A DNA stretch of 7,162 nucleotides from positions 1 to 7,162 of the forward strand of contig JAISNE010000152.1 of NCBI GenBank assembly GCA_031276375.1. Reading direction: 5' to 3'. Numbering within the stretch: the first letter of the stretch is position 1; every line of letters begins with the position of its first letter. The translations under genes and the position numbers were made by a program. Origin of the DNA: Accumulibacter sp. Lineage in GTDB: Bacteria; Pseudomonadota; Gammaproteobacteria; Burkholderiales; Rhodocyclaceae. The notes under the pieces are model-generated. The model saw nothing but the letters and a program-made list of their open reading frames with translations. It did no database searches and was not told the origin of the DNA. Shown piece by piece: positions 1 through 6,062 of this stretch.

Positions 1-2651
1 TCAAGGTCGAAGTGCGCAAGAAGCGCGTCCTGGTCGAACGCGATCCCGCCGCGCTGGCGCGCGCCAAGGCGCTGGCCACGAGAGAGGAAGCCGCGCCGGT
101 GCCGCCGCCGGTCGTGGAAACGCCGCCCGAAACGCTCGTTCCGGCGCTCGTTCCGCAGGACGCCGGGCCGCTCGTCCAGGAAGTGGCGGCGCAGTCCGCC
201 GCGCCGGTGGAGGAAGCCGTTCCCCCCGTCGTCGCGGAACCTTCCCCGCCGGCTGAAACAGTGCCGGAACCCGTTGCGGCCACGGCCACGGCCGGCCCGG
301 TGGCGGCTCAGCCCGCGCCGGCGGTCAGGAAGGGCGCCGCGGAAGGCCGCTCCGGACGTTCCGCGCGGAACAAGGAAGGCGCGGCGGCAAAAGAACGCCC
401 CGCCCGGCCGGCGGCCAAGAAAATCGTGACGCGGGCGTCGATCATCGGCGAGGAACAGCAGCGCCTGCGCGCGGAAGAAGAACGCCGCAACGCCGAACTG
501 CGCGCCCGCCAGGAAGCCGAGTTCATCGAAAAGCAGCAGCGCGCCGCCAATCTGGTGCGCTTGAAGAAAGAGGCCGAGGAGAAGGCCGTCGCCGCGCGCG
601 CCGCCGAGGCGGCGAAGCACGCGGCGGCCAAGACGGCGAGTGGCAAGCCGGAGGAAAAGCCCGAGAAACCGGAAAAGACGGCCCGCCGATCCGACGGCAA
701 GCCGGGCGCCGGGGAGAAAAAGAGCGGCGAAAAGAAAGGCGCGCGGAAAGGCGAGGCGGGCGGCAAGCGCCAGGGCCTCAAGACGCGCGGCGCGCCGGCC
801 GGTTCCGAGTGGCGGGACAGCAAGCGCGGCAGGCGCGGCGGCCGCGATGCGGGCGAAGCCGAGCAGGCGCACGCCTTCCAGGCGCCGGTCGAAGCGGTGG
901 TGCGCGACGTGCAGGTGCCGGAGACCATCTCGGTTGCCGATCTGGCGCACAAGATGGCCGTCAAGGCGACCGAGGTCATCAAGACCTTGATGAAAATGGG
1001 CTCGATGGTCACCATCAACCAGGTGCTCGACCAGGAGACCGCGATGATCGTCGTGGAGGAATTGGGGCATCGCGCGTTCGCCGCCAAGCTCGACGATCCG
1101 GACGTCTTCCTGGAAGACTCCGACCACCGGGACGCGCCGCGGCTGCCGCGCGCGCCGGTGGTCACCGTCATGGGCCACGTCGACCACGGCAAGACCTCGC
1201 TGCTCGACTACATCCGCCGCACCCGCGTGGCCTTTGGCGAAGCGGGCGGCATCACCCAGCACATCGGCGCGTATCACGTGGAAACGGCGCGCGGCATGGT
1301 GACCTTCCTCGATACGCCGGGACACGAAGCATTTACCGCGATGCGCGCGCGCGGCGCCAAGGCCACGGACATCGTCATCCTGGTCGTCGCGGCCGACGAC
1401 GGCGTGATGCCGCAGACGCGCGAAGCGATCCACCACGCCAAGGCCGCCGGCGTGCCGATCGTCGTGGCGGTGAACAAGATCGACAAACCCGAGGCCAACC
1501 CGGACCGCGTCAAGCAGGAACTGGTCGCCGAATCGGTCGTGCCGGAAGAGTACGGCGGCGAGTCGCCGTTCATCAACGTCTCGGCCAAGACCGGCGAGGG
1601 CATCGACGAACTGCTTGAAAACGTGCTGCTGCAAGCGGAAGTGCTCGAACTCAAGGCGCCCAGGGAAACGCCGGCCAAGGGCCTGATCATCGAGGCGCGG
1701 CTGGACAAGGGACGCGGCCCCGTGGCGACCATGCTGGTGCAGTCCGGCACCCTGCATCAGGGCGACGTGCTGCTGACCGGCCAGGTTTTCGGGCGCATCC
1801 GCGCCATGCTCGACGAGAACGGCAAGACGATCAAGGAAGCCAGTCCGTCGATTCCGGTCGAGGTGCTCGGCCTGTCGGACGTGCCGTTGGCCGGCCAGGA
1901 CGCGATGGTGCTGGCGGACGAACGCAAGGCGCGCGAAATCGCGCTGTTCCGCCAGGGCAAGTTCCGCGACGTGAAGCTGGCCAGCAAGCAGGCGGCCAAT
2001 CTCGAAAACATCCTGGACCAGATGGGAGAAGCCGAGACGAAGATGCTGGCGCTGATCATCAAGGCCGACGTGCAAGGCTCGCAGGAAGCGCTGGTGCAGT
2101 CGCTGCAGAAGCTGTCGACCGACGAAGTCAAGGTCGACGTCATCCATGCCGCGGTCGGCGCGATCAGCGAATCCGACGTGCATCTGGCGCAGGCCTCCAA
2201 GGCCGTCATCATCGGTTTCAACACCCGCGCCGACGTGGGCGCGCGCAAGACGGCCGAAAACGTCGGCGTCGACATCCGCTACTACAACATCATCTACGAC
2301 GCGGTCGACGAGGTGAAGGCGGCGCTCTCCGGCATGCTCGCGCCGGAAAAGCGCGAGGACGTCACCGGCGTGGTCGAGATCCGCCGGGTTTTCCGCGGTT
2401 CCAAGATCGGCACCATCGCCGGCTGCTATGTTCTCGAAGGCGTGGTCAAGCGGAGTTCGCGGGCGCGCCTGTTGCGCAACAACGTGGTCATCTGGGACGG
2501 CGAACTCGATTCACTGAAACGCCTGAAGGACGACGCCAAGGAAGTGCGCGCCGGTTTCGAGTGCGGCCTGTCGCTGAAGAACTACGCCCATTACGAAGAA
2601 GGCGATCAGCTCGAAGTCTATGACCTGACCGAAGTGGCGCGGACGCTCTAG
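1..2651 (+). CDS. infB: Translation initiation factor IF-2 (5' end cut by window edge)
   Basis: GTPase that delivers fMet-tRNA to the 30S subunit and promotes 50S joining in the cytoplasm. The frame is open from base 3 and reads [14 protein letters not shown], a typical internal IF-2 stretch, so the GTG at 12 is not the true start; roughly 50 N-terminal residues probably lie outside. In order: the end of the N-terminal subdomain, a Pro/Ala/Val-rich linker, a charged helical segment (about nt 435-640), a Lys/Gly-rich basic linker (about 640-880), an IF2_N domain beginning [15 protein letters not shown] at about 915, then the G domain. G motifs seen: G1 GHVDHGKT (1173-1196), G2 GITQHIG (1248-1268), G3 DTPGH (1311-1325), G4 NKID (1473-1484), G5 SAK (1581-1589). 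The C-terminal domains that bind initiator tRNA follow and look complete. TAG stop at 2649, almost touching rbfA. Confidence 0.98.
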   Translation, partial: KVEVRKKRVLVERDPAALARAKALATREEAAPVPPPVVETPPETLVPALVPQDAGPLVQEVAAQSAAPVEEAVPPVVAEPSPPAETVPEPVAATATAGPVAAQPAPAVRKGAAEGRSGRSARNKEGAAAKERPARPAAKKIVTRASIIGEEQQRLRAEEERRNAELRARQEAEFIEKQQRAANLVRLKKEAEEKAVAARAAEAAKHAAAKTASGKPEEKPEKPEKTARRSDGKPGAGEKKSGEKKGARKGEAGGKRQGLKTRGAPAGSEWRDSKRGRRGGRDAGEAEQAHAFQAPVEAVVRDVQVPETISVADLAHKMAVKATEVIKTLMKMGSMVTINQVLDQETAMIVVEELGHRAFAAKLDDPDVFLEDSDHRDAPRLPRAPVVTVMGHVDHGKTSLLDYIRRTRVAFGEAGGITQHIGAYHVETARGMVTFLDTPGHEAFTAMRARGAKATDIVILVVAADDGVMPQTREAIHHAKAAGVPIVVAVNKIDKPEANPDRVKQELVAESVVPEEYGGESPFINVSAKTGEGIDELLENVLLQAEVLELKAPRETPAKGLIIEARLDKGRGPVATMLVQSGTLHQGDVLLTGQVFGRIRAMLDENGKTIKEASPSIPVEVLGLSDVPLAGQDAMVLADERKAREIALFRQGKFRDVKLASKQAANLENILDQMGEAETKMLALIIKADVQGSQEALVQSLQKLSTDEVKVDVIHAAVGAISESDVHLAQASKAVIIGFNTRADVGARKTAENVGVDIRYYNIIYDAVDEVKAALSGMLAPEKREDVTGVVEIRRVFRGSKIGTIAGCYVLEGVVKRSSRARLLRNNVVIWDGELDSLKRLKDDAKEVRAGFECGLSLKNYAHYEEGDQLEVYDLTEVARTL

Positions 2652-2661
2652 GATGCCGCAT

Positions 2662-3048
2662 ATGACCGCCAACAAGGGTTTCGCGCGCCGCGACCGGATT
2701 TCCGAACAGATCCGGCGGGAACTGGCCGAACTGATCCGTTCCGAGTTGAAGGATCCGCGCGTCGGCATGATCAGCATCACGGACGTCGAGATTTCGGCCG
2801 ATTACGCGCATGCCAAGGTATTTTTCAGCCACCTGTCCGGGCGCGAACACGTCGATCCGGTGCTGGACGGCCTGCAACAGGCGGCGGGTTTCCTGCGCCG
2901 CGAACTCGGGCGGCGCATCAGCATCCACAGCACGCCGCAACTGCACTTCGTCTTCGATGAATCGCTCGAGCGCGGAGCGGAACTGTCCAGATTGATCGAT
3001 GAAGCCGTGTCGATTTCCGGGGCCTCGGACCCGGCTGAAAACGCTTGA
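2662..3048 (+). CDS. rbfA: 30S ribosome-binding factor A (RbfA)
   Basis: Cold-shock ribosome assembly factor that binds the 30S subunit and helps mature the 5' end of 16S rRNA. The 128-residue product has the usual length and a KH-like fold pattern: the N-terminal helix [14 protein letters not shown] (residues 12-25), the family signature ELKDPRVGM (28-36), the strand [14 protein letters not shown] (42-55) and a C-terminal [15 protein letters not shown] (91-105). Two in-frame starts compete. ATG 2662 has AGGA at 2650-2653 with 8 nt spacing and is preferred. ATG 2653 would add MPH and leave 1 nt after the infB stop, with only a weak GGA upstream. The tight spacing indicates co-transcription and probably coupled translation with infB. 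Confidence 0.95.
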   Translation: MTANKGFARRDRISEQIRRELAELIRSELKDPRVGMISITDVEISADYAHAKVFFSHLSGREHVDPVLDGLQQAAGFLRRELGRRISIHSTPQLHFVFDESLERGAELSRLIDEAVSISGASDPAENA

Positions 3049-3074
3049 CTCATATCTCTATCCGGGAAACGCAA

Positions 3075-3404
3075 ATGCATTGGTTATTCCTGGGCGTGGC
3101 AATTGTCAGCGAAGTCATCGCCACATCGGTATTGAAGGCATCGGCGGGTTTTTCGCGTCCGTGGCCGACGGTCATCGTCATCGCCGGCTACGTGTCGGCT
3201 TTCTACTTCCTCTCGCTCACGCTCGCCACGATTCCGGTCGGAGTGGCCTACGCCATCTGGTCCGGCGTCGGCATCGTGCTGATCGCGCTGATCGCGTGGC
3301 TCGTTTACGGGCAGGTACTCGATCTTCCGGCGATCGTCGGCATGGCGCTCATCGCCTCGGGCGTTGTCGTGCTCAATCTTTTTTCCAAAACCGTCGCTCA
3401 CTGA
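3075..3404 (+). CDS. Small multidrug resistance (SMR) transporter, EmrE/Qac type
   Basis: Four-helix inner-membrane exporter of 109 residues that would exchange protons for quaternary ammonium or other lipophilic cations, working as a dimer. The length matches EmrE and QacE. The essential membrane-embedded Glu is E13 in [13 protein letters not shown]. The drug-site aromatics are present as Y39, Y59 and W62 in [13 protein letters not shown], which is the Qac-type signature rather than the guanidinium-exporter (Gdx/SugE) one. Position 3 is Trp, as in QacE, where EmrE has Tyr. The tail [12 protein letters not shown] and the C-terminal SKTVAH also resemble Qac proteins. ATG 3075 is chosen because the protein then begins exactly at helix 1; an in-frame TTG at 3045 overlapping the rbfA stop would add ten unlikely residues. 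The Shine-Dalgarno is weak (GGGA at 3064-3067). The gene sits 26 nt after rbfA, so it is probably read with the operon. The substrate cannot be known from sequence. Confidence 0.9.
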   Translation: MHWLFLGVAIVSEVIATSVLKASAGFSRPWPTVIVIAGYVSAFYFLSLTLATIPVGVAYAIWSGVGIVLIALIAWLVYGQVLDLPAIVGMALIASGVVVLNLFSKTVAH

Positions 3405-3486
3405 TGAGCCGCTCGATCCGCCGTTTCGGTAATTTGCATTGGAGGCGGGCAGTCGCATGGCTCTAATGCCAAATAAAGACAGCGAT

Positions 3487-3524
3487 GATCCGGATCGCCA
3501 CGGCGAGGGGCCTGGCGATGACCG
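3487..3524. repeat. Half of a dispersed palindromic repeat in the truB leader
   Basis: The segment contains GGATCGCCACGGCG (3492-3505), an exact 14-base match to 5172-5185, followed by GCGATGAC (3515-3522), also present at 5198-5205. It is therefore related to the right half of the palindromic element at 5128-5206. No matching left half is evident upstream. It also contains the perfect palindrome GATCCGGATC (3487-3496). It lies just ahead of the truB start and could affect the mRNA leader structure; that effect is inference. Confidence 0.6.
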
Positions 3525-3555
3525 GCGAAATGTAGCGTATCGACGTGGAAACGAA

Positions 3556-4482
3556 ATGAAGCGCGCCAAGTTGCGCGTCGACGGCGTCCTGCTGCTCGAC
3601 AAGCCGCGCGGCATGACTTCAAACGCGGCGCTACAGGCCGCCCGGCGGCTGTTTTCCGCCGCCAGGGCCGGGCATACCGGAACGCTCGACCCGCTGGCCA
3701 CCGGTCTGCTTCCGCTGTGCTTCGGCGAAGCCACCAAGTTCGCCTCCGACCTGCTCGACGCCGACAAGACTTACGAGGCGGAAATTTGCTTCGGCGTGAG
3801 CACCACCACCGGGGACGCCGAGGGTGAAATCGTGGAACGCCGGACGCCGGTGTTCGAGCGGCGGCAGCTCGAAGCGGCGCTGGAAAAATTCCGCGGCCGC
3901 ATCGCGCAGATTCCGCCGATGTATTCGGCGCTGAAACGCGACGGACAAGCACTCTACAAACTGGCGCGCCAGGGCGTTACCGTCGAGCGGGAAGCGCGCG
4001 AAGTCGTCATCGCCGAACTCCTGCTGCTGGACTATTCCGCCGGGCGCTGCCGTTTGCGCGTGAGCTGCGGCAAGGGAACCTACATCCGCACGCTGGCCGA
4101 GGACATCGGCCGCGCGCTGGACTGCGGAGCGCATCTGACCGCCTTGCGCCGGGTGGCGGTCGGGAACGTATCGATCGCGCGGGCGGTGACGCTCGACGCG
4201 CTCGCCGTCTTGCCGGAAAACGAGCGTCCGCGCGCTCTGCTGCCGCCCGACGCGCTGTTGCAGAATCTCCCGGAAATCAGGCTCGACGAAGCGCAAAAAG
4301 AACGCTTCATGCACGGCAATCCGGTGGCCGCCGCGGGCGCGATTCAGGGAAGATGCCGCGTTTACGCGGAAAGCGGATTGCTTGGAGTCGGCCACGCCGA
4401 CGCTTCCGGAATCGTGCGCCCGCAACGGCTGGTGGCTTTTTGCGATGAAACCGCCCTCGGCAGCCGCACTCCGTGTGATTGA
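3556..4482 (+). CDS. truB: tRNA pseudouridine-55 synthase TruB
   Basis: Converts U55 to pseudouridine in the T-loop of most elongator tRNAs. The product is 308 residues, close to E. coli TruB. Visible motifs: DGVLLLDKPRGMTSN (residues 9-23), the catalytic Asp in AGHTGTLDPLATG (D45), KTY (71-73), MYSALK (122-127), CGKGTYIRT (171-179), and a short PUA-like C-terminal domain ending near RPQRLVAF (288-295), followed by about a dozen extra residues. ATG 3556 has GGA at 3547-3549 and places the protein start as in the family. The frame stays open upstream to TTG 3439, and ATG 3457 has a GGAGG at 3441-3445, but that would add 33 very hydrophilic residues partly encoded by a repeat remnant, so it is not preferred. 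Last recognisable gene of the operon. Confidence 0.95.
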   Translation: MKRAKLRVDGVLLLDKPRGMTSNAALQAARRLFSAARAGHTGTLDPLATGLLPLCFGEATKFASDLLDADKTYEAEICFGVSTTTGDAEGEIVERRTPVFERRQLEAALEKFRGRIAQIPPMYSALKRDGQALYKLARQGVTVEREAREVVIAELLLLDYSAGRCRLRVSCGKGTYIRTLAEDIGRALDCGAHLTALRRVAVGNVSIARAVTLDALAVLPENERPRALLPPDALLQNLPEIRLDEAQKERFMHGNPVAAAGAIQGRCRVYAESGLLGVGHADASGIVRPQRLVAFCDETALGSRTPCD

Positions 4483-4578
4483 CGCAATGGGTTTGCACGT
4501 GACGGCTGTCGAGGCTCATGTGATCATATTCCAAGACATGGCTGGCCGTTGTTCCGGGCGCAGGGTATTTTTTCATTC

Positions 4579-4608
4579 CCGCCCTTCGGGCGGCTCTTTC
4601 CGAAAGAG
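4579..4608. terminator. Tandem hairpins after truB, possible terminator
   Basis: CCGCCC-TTC-GGGCGG (4579-4593) is a 6-bp GC stem, followed at once by CTCTTT-CCG-AAAGAG (4594-4608), another 6-bp stem. Only the short CTCTTT follows the first hairpin, so it is a weak fit to a Rho-independent terminator for the infB-truB operon, about 100 nt after the truB stop. The T-run at 4568-4573 precedes the hairpin rather than following it. The structure is seen; the terminator role is inferred. Confidence 0.35.
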
Positions 4609-4625
4609 GCGAGGGAGAAACGCTT

Positions 4626-4660
4626 TTGCGGCGCTCGCCCCGCGGCGAACTACGCCGCAA
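4626..4660. repeat. Two-tier stem-loop
   Basis: Perfect 8-bp arms TTGCGGCG (4626-4633) and CGCCGCAA (4653-4660) enclose a second stem TCGCC (4635-4639) with GGCGA (4644-4648). No T-tract follows on either strand, so it is probably not an intrinsic terminator. Function unknown; it may be part of a dispersed intergenic repeat. Confidence 0.5.
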
Positions 4661-4685
4661 GGCCAACAATCTCCGGGCCGTTTCA

Positions 4686-4782
4686 TACCAAGTTGTGTTC
4701 AATAGGCAGTCAATATTCCAGTCTGACGTGTCAAAATTTCAGTCATTTTTTCGTATCACGATGGTTTGACTGCAACTTTGTA
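4686..4782. mobile_element. MITE-like element, copy 1 (97 bp)
   Basis: Non-coding element bounded by imperfect terminal inverted repeats: TACCAAGTTGTGTTCAA at the left and, read on the opposite strand, TACAAAGTTGCAGTCAA at the right (13 of 17 match). It is about 91% identical to copy 2 at 5001-5098, with eight substitutions and one fewer T in an internal T-run. It encodes no protein, as expected for a miniature element moved by a transposase encoded elsewhere. The bases TCA lie on both sides, but copy 2 lacks this, so a target-site duplication is not established. The more diverged ends suggest an older or decayed copy. Confidence 0.65.
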
Positions 4783-4867
4783 TCACCCGTCGCTACGAAA
4801 TTCATCCCTTGGTTTATTACCAGCAATGCGAATCGATGGAATCCGCCATCGCCAACCGTCCCTCGCG

Positions 4868-4945
4868 CCCGTCATTCCCGCGCAGGCGGGAATCCAGTAT
4901 TTCCACCGCCTTTTCTGGATTCTAAGCCTGCGCGGGAATGACGGG
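4868..4945. repeat. 78-bp palindromic repeat with 20-bp perfect arms
   Basis: Left arm 4868-4887 and right arm 4926-4945 (GCCTGCGCGGGAATGACGGG) are perfect reverse complements over 20 bases. An inner pair AATCCAG (4891-4897) and CTGGATT (4915-4921) adds seven more base pairs. From memory, the GTCATTCCCGCG...GGGAATCCAG pattern is a dispersed intergenic palindrome common in many proteobacterial genomes. A transcript would fold into a very stable hairpin in either direction, so it could act as a two-way transcription barrier or an mRNA-end stabiliser between the convergent units; that role is inferred. Confidence 0.85.
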
Positions 4946-5000
4946 TATCTTGACCGCCTCGTCTTAAAAAAGCGAGGGGGTACATGAAAGCATGGCCTAG

Positions 5001-5098
5001 TACCAAGTTGCGCTCAATAGGCCGTCAATACTCCAGTCTGACGCGTCAAGATTTCAGTCATTTTTTTCGTATCACGATGATTTGACTGCAACTTGGTA
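5001..5098. mobile_element. MITE-like element, copy 2 (98 bp)
   Basis: Same orientation as copy 1 and better preserved at the ends: left TACCAAGTTGCGCTCAA and right, on the opposite strand, TACCAAGTTGCAGTCAA match at 15 of 17 positions, with the outer 11 bases identical. The interior holds the perfect palindrome TGACGCGTCA (5039-5048), close to the element centre; copy 1 has TGACGTGTCA there. There is no coding potential. Immediate flanks (CTAG on the left, TCAC on the right) show no clear target-site duplication beyond a possible TA. The transposase family that might mobilise it cannot be named from this window. Confidence 0.7.
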
Positions 5099-5127
5099 TC
5101 ACTTCAAAAGGCGGGAAATCATTGCTT

Positions 5128-5206
5128 CGTCATTGCGAGCGACAAGCGAGGCAATCCAGAAAGAACGAACTGGATCGCCACGGCGCTTTGGCGCCTCGCG
5201 ATGACG
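5128..5206. repeat. 79-bp palindromic intergenic repeat
   Basis: Outer arms CGTCATTGCGAG (5128-5139) and CTCGCGATGACG (5195-5206) pair at 11 of 12 positions. Inner arms GGCAATCCAG (5150-5159) and CTGGATCGCC (5170-5179) pair at 9 of 10. From memory this CATTGCGAGC...GCAATCCAG pattern is another widespread dispersed palindrome in proteobacteria. A diverged right half lies ahead of truB at 3487-3524. It ends 34 nt beyond the stop codon of the - strand gene at 5241, so it would form a hairpin in that gene's 3' transcript and might help end it. Confidence 0.8.
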
Positions 5207-5240
5207 AATGTCGTTTATGCAAATCCCGATCAAAAACGCT

Positions 5241-5729
5241 CTAAATTTTGCTGCAAGCTTCGGCTATTTCCAATGCTTCGGAATCCTTGACAGACAAGCC
5301 TTTTTCCGGAGCATCAAAGTAGGCGCAGAGTTTTTTGAGCCACAGCCGTTTGTTCGCCATGTATTTTTCCAGCGCGGTGCCGGATTCCCCTCTCATCAGG
5401 CTGAGGGTCGCTTCGTCGTCAATGCTCAATCCTTCAAGCGCCAACGCACGAAATCTGGGGAGTTTGACCTTTTTACGCTGATCGATGTTATTTTTCGCCG
5501 TTTCGATGCGTCTGGAAAGCTCGACAACGTTCTTCCGATCGCCGGTGCGCAAGGCCTGAGCGATGTCACTCGTGGCGCTATTCATTTCCTGGCCATAAAA
5601 ATTGGCTTCTTCCCTAACGGCGGCGTTGCCGCCCAGCAATATGGGCAAAAAATGGCCCGCAACCGCCAAGACCACACAAAGGATCAAGATGTTTTTGAAG
5701 CTGACAGCGCCCTGCTGCGTGTTACCCAT
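5241..5729 (-). CDS. Unknown single-span membrane protein, 162 residues
   Basis: I do not recognise a family. The product begins with a short polar stretch, then a hydrophobic segment at about residues 13-33 (from FKNILILCVV to PILLGG), then a hydrophilic, charged, probably mostly helical domain of about 130 residues. Only one Lys precedes the hydrophobic segment, which could be a membrane anchor with the rest in the periplasm, or an uncleaved signal. The sequence ILILC is not a proper lipobox because Leu precedes the Cys. Cysteines C135 and C159 in the soluble part could form a disulfide. The region RTGDRKNVVELSRRIETAK (61-79) looks helical. The start is firm: ATG at 5729 has an excellent GAGGAGGT four nt upstream, and a TATAAT box lies further up. 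It is co-directional with the next - strand gene but 333 nt away, so probably its own unit. Confidence 0.75.
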   Translation of the reverse strand: MGNTQQGAVSFKNILILCVVLAVAGHFLPILLGGNAAVREEANFYGQEMNSATSDIAQALRTGDRKNVVELSRRIETAKNNIDQRKKVKLPRFRALALEGLSIDDEATLSLMRGESGTALEKYMANKRLWLKKLCAYFDAPEKGLSVKDSEALEIAEACSKI

Positions 5730-5731
5730 AT

Positions 5732-5784
5732 GACCTCCTCAATCGATTGAACGTGAAAAGGCCGTGAGGCCGTGAGGCATTATA
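5732..5784 (-). promoter_or_regulatory. Putative promoter -10 box and strong ribosome binding site
   Basis: On the - strand a perfect TATAAT (5784-5779) lies about 50 nt ahead of the ATG at 5729, and GAGGAGGTC (5740-5732) is a near-ideal Shine-Dalgarno sequence. No good TTGACA is visible at the expected spacing, so the promoter may be activator-dependent or simply weak. Between them is a small tandem repeat, two copies of the 8-mer GCCGTGAG on the + strand (5761-5776). Confidence 0.5.
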
Positions 5785-5789
5785 ACCGG

Positions 5790-5840
5790 GAAACGAAACG
5801 GGCCGGGGGCGTCTGCCCAGGGACGGCAAGCCTGGCCCGT
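5790..5840 (-). terminator. Candidate Rho-independent terminator on the - strand
   Basis: ACGGGCC (5798-5804) pairs perfectly with GGCCCGT (5834-5840), and an inner GGGC-gtct-GCCC (5807-5818) can stack inside. Read on the - strand, the stem is followed by TTTCGTTT (5797-5790), a moderate U-rich tail. It could end transcripts from the membrane-protein gene at 6063-6899, although it lies over 200 nt beyond that stop. It sits just upstream of the TATAAT box of the next gene, a sensible place for insulation. Confidence 0.35.
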
Positions 5841-5886
5841 AAAATTCGTGTCATCGAGCCTACCGTCGGCCCCGGCCGGCAGAGAA

Positions 5887-5955
5887 AAGCGCCGCGCCTT
5901 CCGCCGAATGGATTCTCGAAAGACCGGCGGCCATGCCGGGTGATCGCCGCCGCGG
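5887..5955. repeat. Direct repeat, copy 1 (69 bp)
   Basis: Matches 6949-7016 in the same orientation, with about nine differences including one gap over 69 bases (near 87% identity). Both begin AAGCGCCGCGCC and end GATCGCCGCCGCGG, with TGGATTC and CGAAAGACC shared in between. The right part of this copy forms a perfect stem GCCGGGTG (5935-5942) with CACCCGGC (5956-5963), which extends beyond the repeat. The gap breaks any shared reading frame, so the similarity is not protein-driven. Confidence 0.7.
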
Positions 5956-6062
5956 CACCCGGCGGATGGGCTTGGCGCGGAGGCCAGGGTGCGGACGGAA
6001 GAGCGGGATGTGCGGACATTCATGTCCGGCGGAAGGCGCGACGCTTTTGCGCTCGGCGCGCG

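Larger units (their letters stand above)
4483..5240. other. Repeat-rich intergenic region between convergent units
   Basis: No reading frame here resembles a protein; open frames present are short and cross repeats. The region lies between the + strand operon ending with truB and the - strand genes, so it must stop transcription from both sides. Its contents are listed separately: hairpins near 4579-4660, two MITE-like copies, and two different palindromic elements. Stretches 4483-4560, 4787-4865 and 4946-5000 show nothing I can identify. The truB neighbours usual in betaproteobacteria (typA) or gammaproteobacteria (rpsO-pnp) are absent, so synteny breaks here. Confidence 0.7.
5741..6062. other. 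GC-rich structured spacer without a gene
   Basis: No credible protein is encoded here; the open frames are arginine-rich shadows of GC-rich DNA. It holds the promoter of the 5241-5729 gene, a hairpin followed by a T-rich tract (5790-5840), copy 1 of a direct repeat (5887-5955) with an 8-bp perfect stem, and a further small hairpin CGGACA-TTCA-TGTCCG (6013-6028). At 5881-5940, 39 of 60 bases are G or C, in sharp contrast to the AT-rich gene next to it. Confidence 0.6.

Noticed and set aside
308..1192. Long open frame of 294 codons on the - strand opposite infB
   Set aside because: It is antisense to the conserved IF-2 frame, rich in Ser/Arg/Ala as expected for a GC-rich shadow, and has no recognisable domain.
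3045..3074. TTG start for the SMR gene overlapping the rbfA stop
   Set aside because: It would put ten polar residues before the first helix. SMR proteins begin almost directly at helix 1, as they do with ATG 3075.
3631..4425. 264-codon - strand frame opposite truB
   Set aside because: It lies entirely inside the clear truB coding sequence and its composition is that of a reverse-strand shadow.
4382..4705. Short + strand frame over the truB end and downstream hairpins
   Set aside because: It overlaps truB out of frame and continues into structured repeat DNA without a ribosome binding site or family resemblance.
4686..5206. Repeats considered as a CRISPR array
   Set aside because: There are only two copies of a 98-bp unit, 218 bp apart, with inverted ends and no regular short spacers. 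No cas gene is present.
5241..5729. Lipoprotein signal in the unknown protein (ILILC)
   Set aside because: The residue before Cys is Leu rather than Gly, Ala or Ser, and the Cys is in the middle of the hydrophobic segment.
5208..5750. 180-codon + strand frame opposite the 162-residue unknown protein
   Set aside because: The - strand frame has a near-perfect ribosome binding site, a TATAAT box and a plausible membrane anchor. The + strand frame has none of these.
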